DNA from: Pezicula radicicola | Taxonomy: Eukaryota > Ascomycota > Leotiomycetes > Helotiales > Dermateaceae | Reading direction: 5' to 3' | Length of the DNA stretch: 64,000 nucleotides | Assembly: GCA_003008705.1 (NCBI GenBank) | Contig: PDUO01000010.1 | Coordinates: 868,001 to 932,000, forward strand | Part shown: piece by piece, positions 58,795-64,000 of the stretch | How the letters are laid out: each line of letters begins with the position of its first letter | How positions within the stretch are numbered: position 1 is the first letter of the stretch | Notes under the pieces: model-generated | The model's input: only the letters and a program-made list of their open reading frames with translations | The model's database searches: none | What the model was told of the DNA's origin: nothing | Translations under genes and position numbers: made by a program

Positions 58795-59151
58795 TTGCTA
58801 ATACCAAAGTCCTGAAAAGGTAGTGGAGCTAACTGGAGTTCCAGAAAGAACTCAGATTGCTTATGGTACGAGTGGACTAGCTTGTTGCTTGCATTTTTCG
58901 TTGGCACGATAATGTTAGGAATACTATTCTATTTAATGTTCAAGAAATTTCATCCTGGGATGCCTATCCTGGGGACTTGTAGTCTTGCGCTTAGTGCTGC
59001 GTTTCATGCGTTGGATGGGGTGGAGGACATCACAGAGCCGTTGATGTATGGCGTCATTGGTGGTGGAATAGAAAATGATACAGGGATGAAATTTATTGGA
59101 TTTAGTAGGTGGACTGTAGAATCTTTGACGGTGGGCAGCATATACGCATAA
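58795..59151 (+). pseudogene. 3' fragment of a DUF6536-type membrane protein gene
   Basis: An open frame at 58882-59151 ends in the typical C-terminus of a large fungal membrane protein family: FKKFHPGMPILGTCSLALSA, then FHALDGVEDITEPLMYGV and FSRWTVESLTVGSIYA. In intact members these read roughly as a MP-(A/V)-GSCS-ISAACHP segment, a WG-V segment and a GHCSF-x-Y(A) end. Here the Cys-His-Pro is AFHA and the GHCS is KFIG, and the rest of the gene (several membrane segments) is missing upstream; the frame can be followed back only to about 58810. This is best read as a decayed remnant. The family name is from memory. Confidence 0.55.
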
Positions 59152-60007
59152 CACAGCGACAGTTATGCGTTTGCTTGGAGCTGTATAATAAAGTCATTTT
59201 TTCTGCTTATCGAATATTTATACCCACATTGAGAAATACATGTTTTCCCACTCTTAAATTTTATTTCTACGCACTGATATGAGTCGAGAGTGCTGTAATG
59301 GGCCCTTTCATGACAGGAAAGAGAACAGGGGGGTCACATGACTAAACATTATATAGTTGTCTAGGTATACTTAGTGCCATGAAGAAATAGAGTTTCCAGG
59401 AGGGTTCTATAGTGTTAACTAAAGAAAAAAGTAGTGCTATAATAGTAATAAAATTTATAGGGAATTGTCTTCTAATTCCAAAATGCATGAACTTAATAGA
59501 CATGATGATGAAACTAACGTAAGGGAAGAATCACGATTTACTGTATATCTAAGAATGGATGAATAGAAAGTGCCCTTGGGGAAATTCGCGGAGCTAGGTT
59601 GAGTCGCAACCGGAAGGGGTTGTGGCTATTGGCCTCATGATCATCTTCACTGAAGACCCAGCATCTAGGCAAGACACACACAACCAATCATGGACAAAAA
59701 AGGTCACATCTTGCATGAACTAAAGAGGTTTAGTGAAAGCGCTAAAGAACAGCGTCAAGTCCCAGAATTTGGGGATCGGCTCTAGACATGAATTAGAGTT
59801 TATCGAGACATTGGGTCCTAACGAGGGCTGGCCGAGTCTGCGAGTCCTCACTTATCTCCCTTAATATCGCATTTTTTTGTTCAGCCCCTCAATTATTTCT
59901 GTTGTACTTATCAAGCATGGAAATCCAACAAGTTTCACAATTTTCACAAGTTCTCACATCTCATTCATTTCTGTCCTATTGTTGGACGCTCCCATTCTTT
60001 TGTCATA
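59152..60007. other. Intergenic region upstream of the chitinase
   Basis: About 860 bp, AT-rich at first, with a pyrimidine-rich leader before the ATG at 60008. No other feature. Confidence 0.45.
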
Positions 60008-61963
60008 ATGTCATTCGTGCAAACTTTAACCACAGTCTTTACATTGTTTCTTCTTGCCAATTATTGTTCTGCTACATATAGTTCAAGTTCAAGAAGTAAT
60101 GTTGCTGTTTACTGGGTAAGATATTGAATGTATGAATTTGCTTATATGCTAATACAAAACCATAGGGCCAAGGTCCTGGCCAATTATCACTCTCTCATTT
60201 TTGTCAACAGTCTACCATTGACATCATCATAATAGCCTTTATGCACATATTTCCCGCACAAGGTAATGGCTACCCAGGAGATAATTTCGGGAATCAGTGC
60301 TGGGGCGCTCCGTATGTCTATCAAGGTCCGGGGAATACTCCATCACAAAATCAACTGCAATCCGAATGTCCTCAAATGGTTGCAGATATTCCAGGGTGTC
60401 AAAAGACGTATGGAAAGAAACTAATACTCTCACTTGGAGGCGGTACAAATACATACCAATTAACAGGCGCCGCGAATGGTGTGGCTTTTGCAGATTTCTT
60501 GTGGGGTGCTTTCGGTCCACAAAATTCTACCTGGATAGCTAGCGGACAGCCAAGGCCATTTGATGGAATGAGTGGTCAAGCGGTGGAGATTGATGGCTTT
60601 GATTTTGATATTGAGTATGCCTCAACTGGTAACAATCACTCATTTCTGTACTTTCATTTGCATACTTACATTTCTATCAGACAATTCAGCTGGTTACATT
60701 GCCTTGATTAACAGACTGCGTAGTCATTTCGCTGGTGCTACTAAACAATATATAATCACTGGTGCTCCGCAATGTGTCGTTCCAGATGCAAATATGGGTA
60801 CCATGATAGCCAAAGCACAGTTCGACATCATTTGGATTCAATTTTACAACACGCCTCAATGCTCAGCAAGCAACTGGGCCAATGCCAACCCAAATTATGC
60901 ATCATCACACACAGAAGCTACCAGTGGATTTAGTTACAACACCTGGGCAAATTCTCTAGTTGGTACTGCTAGTGCGAATGCAAAGTTGTGGATTGGTTTA
61001 TCTGGGTCCACGTCGGCGACTGGTGACCCAAGCTTCTACTTGACTCCAGCCCAAGTATCCAATCTAGCAGCTGCTTATTACTGCAAGCCAAACTTCGGCG
61101 GCATCATGATATGGGAGGCGACATATGCGGAGAACAACGTTATTTCAGGAAGCACGTATTACCAGACTGTGAAGAATATTCTCCTAGCAAAGTCCCAGAG
61201 TCCTTCATTCGCATGTAATTCCATTTCTGCAAGCAGCGTTTCTAGCACAACTTCTACAGGAAAAACAAGTACCATCACAACTTCTACAACTGTAACCCGT
61301 ACATCCACTACATTTGGTACTGTCACTATGACTTCGACACGAGTCTCAACAAGCTCCACTTCCAGTACCGCTAGATCGTCTTTAGTTACGAGTAGCACTA
61401 AGTCATCTACAACAACCACCGTTACACCCAAATCCAGTACTGCAACTAAACTCTCTAGTAGCTCATCTTCTCGCAGCTCGTTTTCAACCAGCTCCTCCAA
61501 AGTCTCAATAACCTCATCGCCCAAAACTTCTGCAAGAACAACAGCTTCATCTACGTCAAGCAAAGCCATTTCTACAAGTAGCATTAAGTCTTCGACCTCA
61601 TCATCAACATCGTCAAAGAAAGTTTCTACGTCAAGTACTAAAACCTCCTCTTCGACTCCGGGGACACTCAAATCATCGAGTAATACGAAAGTCTCGACTA
61701 ACGTCAAACCAACCACAAGTAGTAGCAAAACCAGTAGCAAGACCTCATCAACCGCAGCAATATTTAAAGGAACCACAAGTTCTTCTTCACTCAGCAGCAA
61801 GGGAACAGTACAAACTTACCCTCCAGCGCCAGGAGGGGCCTGCGGTCCTACCTACATGGTATCTTGTGCTGCTGGATATTGCTGTTCACAATATGGATAT
61901 TGCGGTACGGGAGCTGCATGGTGTGGGACTGGATGTCAGAGTGCATTTGGAACCTGCTCATAA
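60008..61963 (+). CDS. Secreted GH18 chitinase with C-terminal CBM18 chitin-binding domain
   Basis: Protein of 617 aa. Exons are 60008-60115, 60166-60628 and 60681-61963. Signal peptide (FVQTLTTVFTLFLLANYCSA), then a class III-type GH18 barrel: NVAVYWGQGPGQLSLSHFC, KLILSLGGGTNTYQL and the catalytic DGFDFDIE (179-186; Glu186 is the acid). IWIQFYNTPQCSASNW and GGIMIWEATY follow. A Ser/Thr-rich linker of about 200 residues (about 368-575) is probably O-glycosylated. The end is a hevein-like CBM18 (GACGPTYMVSCAAGYCCSQY, then GYCGTGAAWCGTGC). It cleaves chitin in own or foreign cell walls. Exon junctions restore the barrel motifs (VYW/GQGPG and AST/DNSAGY). Close to the LysM gene. Confidence 0.95.
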
Positions 61964-62575
61964 TAACTCTCTGGAAATTTGTTGGAGCGGTGTATGTAAC
62001 TTTGTATGGCACATTATGGACATTTGGGAGCACTTTTACTCACCTTCTTGGAAACTCTGGAATCTGGATGATGTCATTGGCTACTGATTGGCTCAACATT
62101 TATGAAATTATGATATGAAAAATAAAAATTTCTAGGTGCTTTTCTTGGTAGATTTGCTTAGCTGTAATCGTTGATTCTTGTTGGTCTTCTACATGTGCTC
62201 ACCCCTATTTTTGCCAAGGCTTAAGCGAGCCCACTGAACTACCAGGGCGGCCGCCCATGCATAACGCCTAAACCGCAAGTGCAAGGACTCGACACTTAAG
62301 TCTGACAGCTACTCAATATAGACCCTTACTTCAGCTGTAAGTCCGATCATCATGATCATTATTATGGTAACTATTCCCCCTTGCACAATTTGTACGAACT
62401 GGCCAATAACTCTGCTCAAGAGACTACTAAAAAAAAAGGGTCTAAGGCACAAGACGCTCGATATCGAGCTTACTGACCTGGAAATATGCCCCTTCTCTCT
62501 ATAAAGCACCAGCCCCCAACCTGAGAACCATGCTCTCCTAAAACTAACAAAGTTCCAACAACACGACGAGATATC
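61964..62575. other. Intergenic region downstream of the chitinase
   Basis: About 610 bp with AATAAA at 62121-62126, a possible poly(A) signal for the chitinase mRNA. No gene recognised. Confidence 0.45.
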
Positions 62576-63410
62576 ATGATTAACACCAAGTCAACCTTTT
62601 TCTTCCTGCCTGGAGGCTTTTGTGTTCCCTCACTCTTCGATCCCATACGTGCCGCCTTATCAGCAAAGTTATACCCTAGCACAAGTATCGAATTTCCCTC
62701 GATGAGCACGACCGCGACTCATGATCCAAAATGTGACATTCAGGCCATCGAAGTTGCTCTTGTGCAACTCATCGAAAAAGAAGAAAAAGAAGTCGTCTTG
62801 GTTATGCATTCATATAGTGGATTTCCAGGGTCTGAAGCGGTGAAGGGATTTGGAAAGTATGAGCGTGTCGAGCAAGGAAAGAAAGGTGGCGTAATAGCCT
62901 TGGTATATATGATGGCTTTCTGCTTCCTGAAGGTACATGTCTAGCTCCAGCCGGTGATCTTTCCGCAAAGCCTAAACATGTAGATTTCAACTCAGATGTA
63001 AGTTTCGCAGTCCCACTATATAATACTATTCAACTTCATGAGTTTCTCTCTGATAAACCCTACAGACTGGACTTCTGTCTATTTCGGAGGAAAACGCAAA
63101 GGAGGTATTCTTCCATGACATCGACAAAGCAGCTGCCGAAAAATACGCGACTCAACTCCTACCTCAGTCACCAGCTGTTTTCACTCTTACAACCACGTAC
63201 ACGGCCTCGAAACATATTCCTACGACTTTCATCATATGCGAAAATGATCGAGTGATGCCGGTGCCCTATGCAAGAACTATGGTAGACCAGGCTCAGGCTT
63301 CGAGTTCTGTTAGTGTGGTTGTAGAGACAAGCGATGCTGGACACTTTCCATTTTTGAGTAGAGTTGATTGGACAACAGATGTTTTGCTGAAGGCTGCTGA
63401 GAGGACATGA
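62576..63410 (+). pseudogene. Alpha/beta hydrolase with an apparent one-base frameshift
   Basis: ATG 62576. The start TFFFLPGGFCVPSLFDPI is the beta-1/oxyanion region of AB_hydrolase_6-type enzymes. VVLVMHSYSGFPGSEAV holds the nucleophile elbow (HSYSG), and IALVYMMAF is the following strand. Here the frame shifts: ...MAF ends at 62920 and the expected LPEGTCLAPAGDL continues from 62923 in another frame, one base short. Next come a normal intron (62998-63065) and the last exon 63066-63410 with TTFIICENDRVMPV (catalytic Asp) and SDAGHFPFLSR (catalytic His). So all three catalytic residues exist but are split by the shift. No plausible GT-AG intron repairs it. Either a recent pseudogene or a base-call error. 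Confidence 0.78.
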
Positions 63411-64000
63411 ACATATGAGGTTATCAATGGCATTTGAAATCTGTAAATGGCACTTCATGTGCAGCCGGTATTGAAATTTCAATACTTTTTTTTGGTTACT
63501 AGGGGTGCAAACGGAAAGCATTCCTGAAGTAGCAGAAAATAGATAAAGAAGCCGTTAGTCTTAGCTGTTGTGTTTATGTGCTTGAAGTCAGACATTGCGC
63601 TAGCAATGAAGAACATTGCTCCATGCTTTCCCCTGCAATTGACCTAAATAAAACACCATTCAATTACTGCAGAAAGAGCTTTGCATGGAGGTTGACTTCA
63701 ACTTTTCATTGCATGTTTCGTTTCATTTGCCGACGAAGATGGTTTCCACAAAGGATCGCTGGGTTATAGTCTAATAATGTTTAAGTTACAGTATTTTGAC
63801 GTTACTATAACCATACTCCTTGACATAAAACGTTTCAATACGAGGGCCCCAGAACAATCATATAATCCTCCTAAGGCCATTACTATTATGTGGTTCTGAT
63901 TTGTCCTAGCACTGTTCTCTATTTAGTAGGCACCCTCCTGGCTCCAAGCCGTCCTAATAACTGGCCTTCATTTTGTTGTATTTCGTACGGAATGTCCAGA
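63411..64000. other. Intergenic right edge of the window
   Basis: AT-rich, no gene recognised. The frame at 63578-63769 is short and without features. Confidence 0.4.

Noticed and set aside
61159..61800. 213-codon open frame on the minus strand
   Set aside because: Antisense of the Ser/Thr-rich linker of the chitinase. Its Val/Glu/Leu richness is the mirror of TCN/ACN codons and not a protein.

Overview
This window is nuclear DNA of a filamentous ascomycete (Pezizomycotina). The genes are compact, with short GT-AG introns (about 45 to 150 bp) and CTAAC-like branch points. The proteins are typical of moulds: a GH18 chitinase with CBM18, LysM proteins, an Rds1-type ferritin-like protein, fructosyl-amino-acid oxidase and Hol1/Dal5-type MFS carriers. 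The protein set looks closest to Leotiomycetes (Helotiales, Botrytis/Sclerotinia-like relatives), but that is an impression from memory, not a search. I rebuilt 26 gene models by joining exons by hand and checking reading phase. No rRNA, convincing tRNA or CRISPR array was seen.

Layout. 1-1.3 kb: 3' end of SPB1 (rRNA methyltransferase). 3.3-6 kb: secreted ferritin-like protein and a JmjC/cupin-8 hydroxylase. 6.2-8 kb: a type-B carboxylesterase broken by an in-frame TAG. 8.8-10.1 kb: secreted aspzincin-like metalloprotease. 11.5-13.2 kb: secreted Cys-rich protein of unknown role. 15.5-21.2 kb: housekeeping genes (GTPBP1-like GTPase, LSM3, large PPR-like mitochondrial protein). 22-28.1 kb: two conserved membrane proteins, GPI12, a C2H2 zinc-finger protein. 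28.5-36.8 kb: CorA Mg transporter, then a divergent MFS transporter and fructosyl-amino-acid oxidase pair, then an F-box protein. 37.4-46.1 kb: ribosomal proteins eS19 and uS5 flanking two nuclear-looking proteins, one with a deaminase-like zinc signature and one with a Myb-like segment. 47.4-49 kb: Ser/Thr-rich membrane-anchored protein whose third intron is an 18-bp minisatellite. 50-54 kb: flavin monooxygenase and Dal5-type permease. 54-60 kb: gene-poor, AT-rich, with a TA-flanked MITE-like element, a LysM protein and a decayed gene fragment. 60-63.4 kb: GH18-CBM18 chitinase and an alpha/beta hydrolase with a frameshift.

Functional grouping. The right end (56.5-62 kb) is chitin-related: a two-LysM secreted protein and a chitinase with a chitin-binding tail lie 3 kb apart. 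The transporter/amadoriase pair at 31-35 kb shares one promoter region and could import and oxidise glycated amino acids. The rest is a mixture of housekeeping and accessory genes. Three coding sequences look broken (carboxylesterase, DUF6536-type fragment, alpha/beta hydrolase), all in or next to gene-poor stretches. The most unusual items are the deaminase-like protein at 39.4-41.2 kb and the dispersed 18-bp repeat family.
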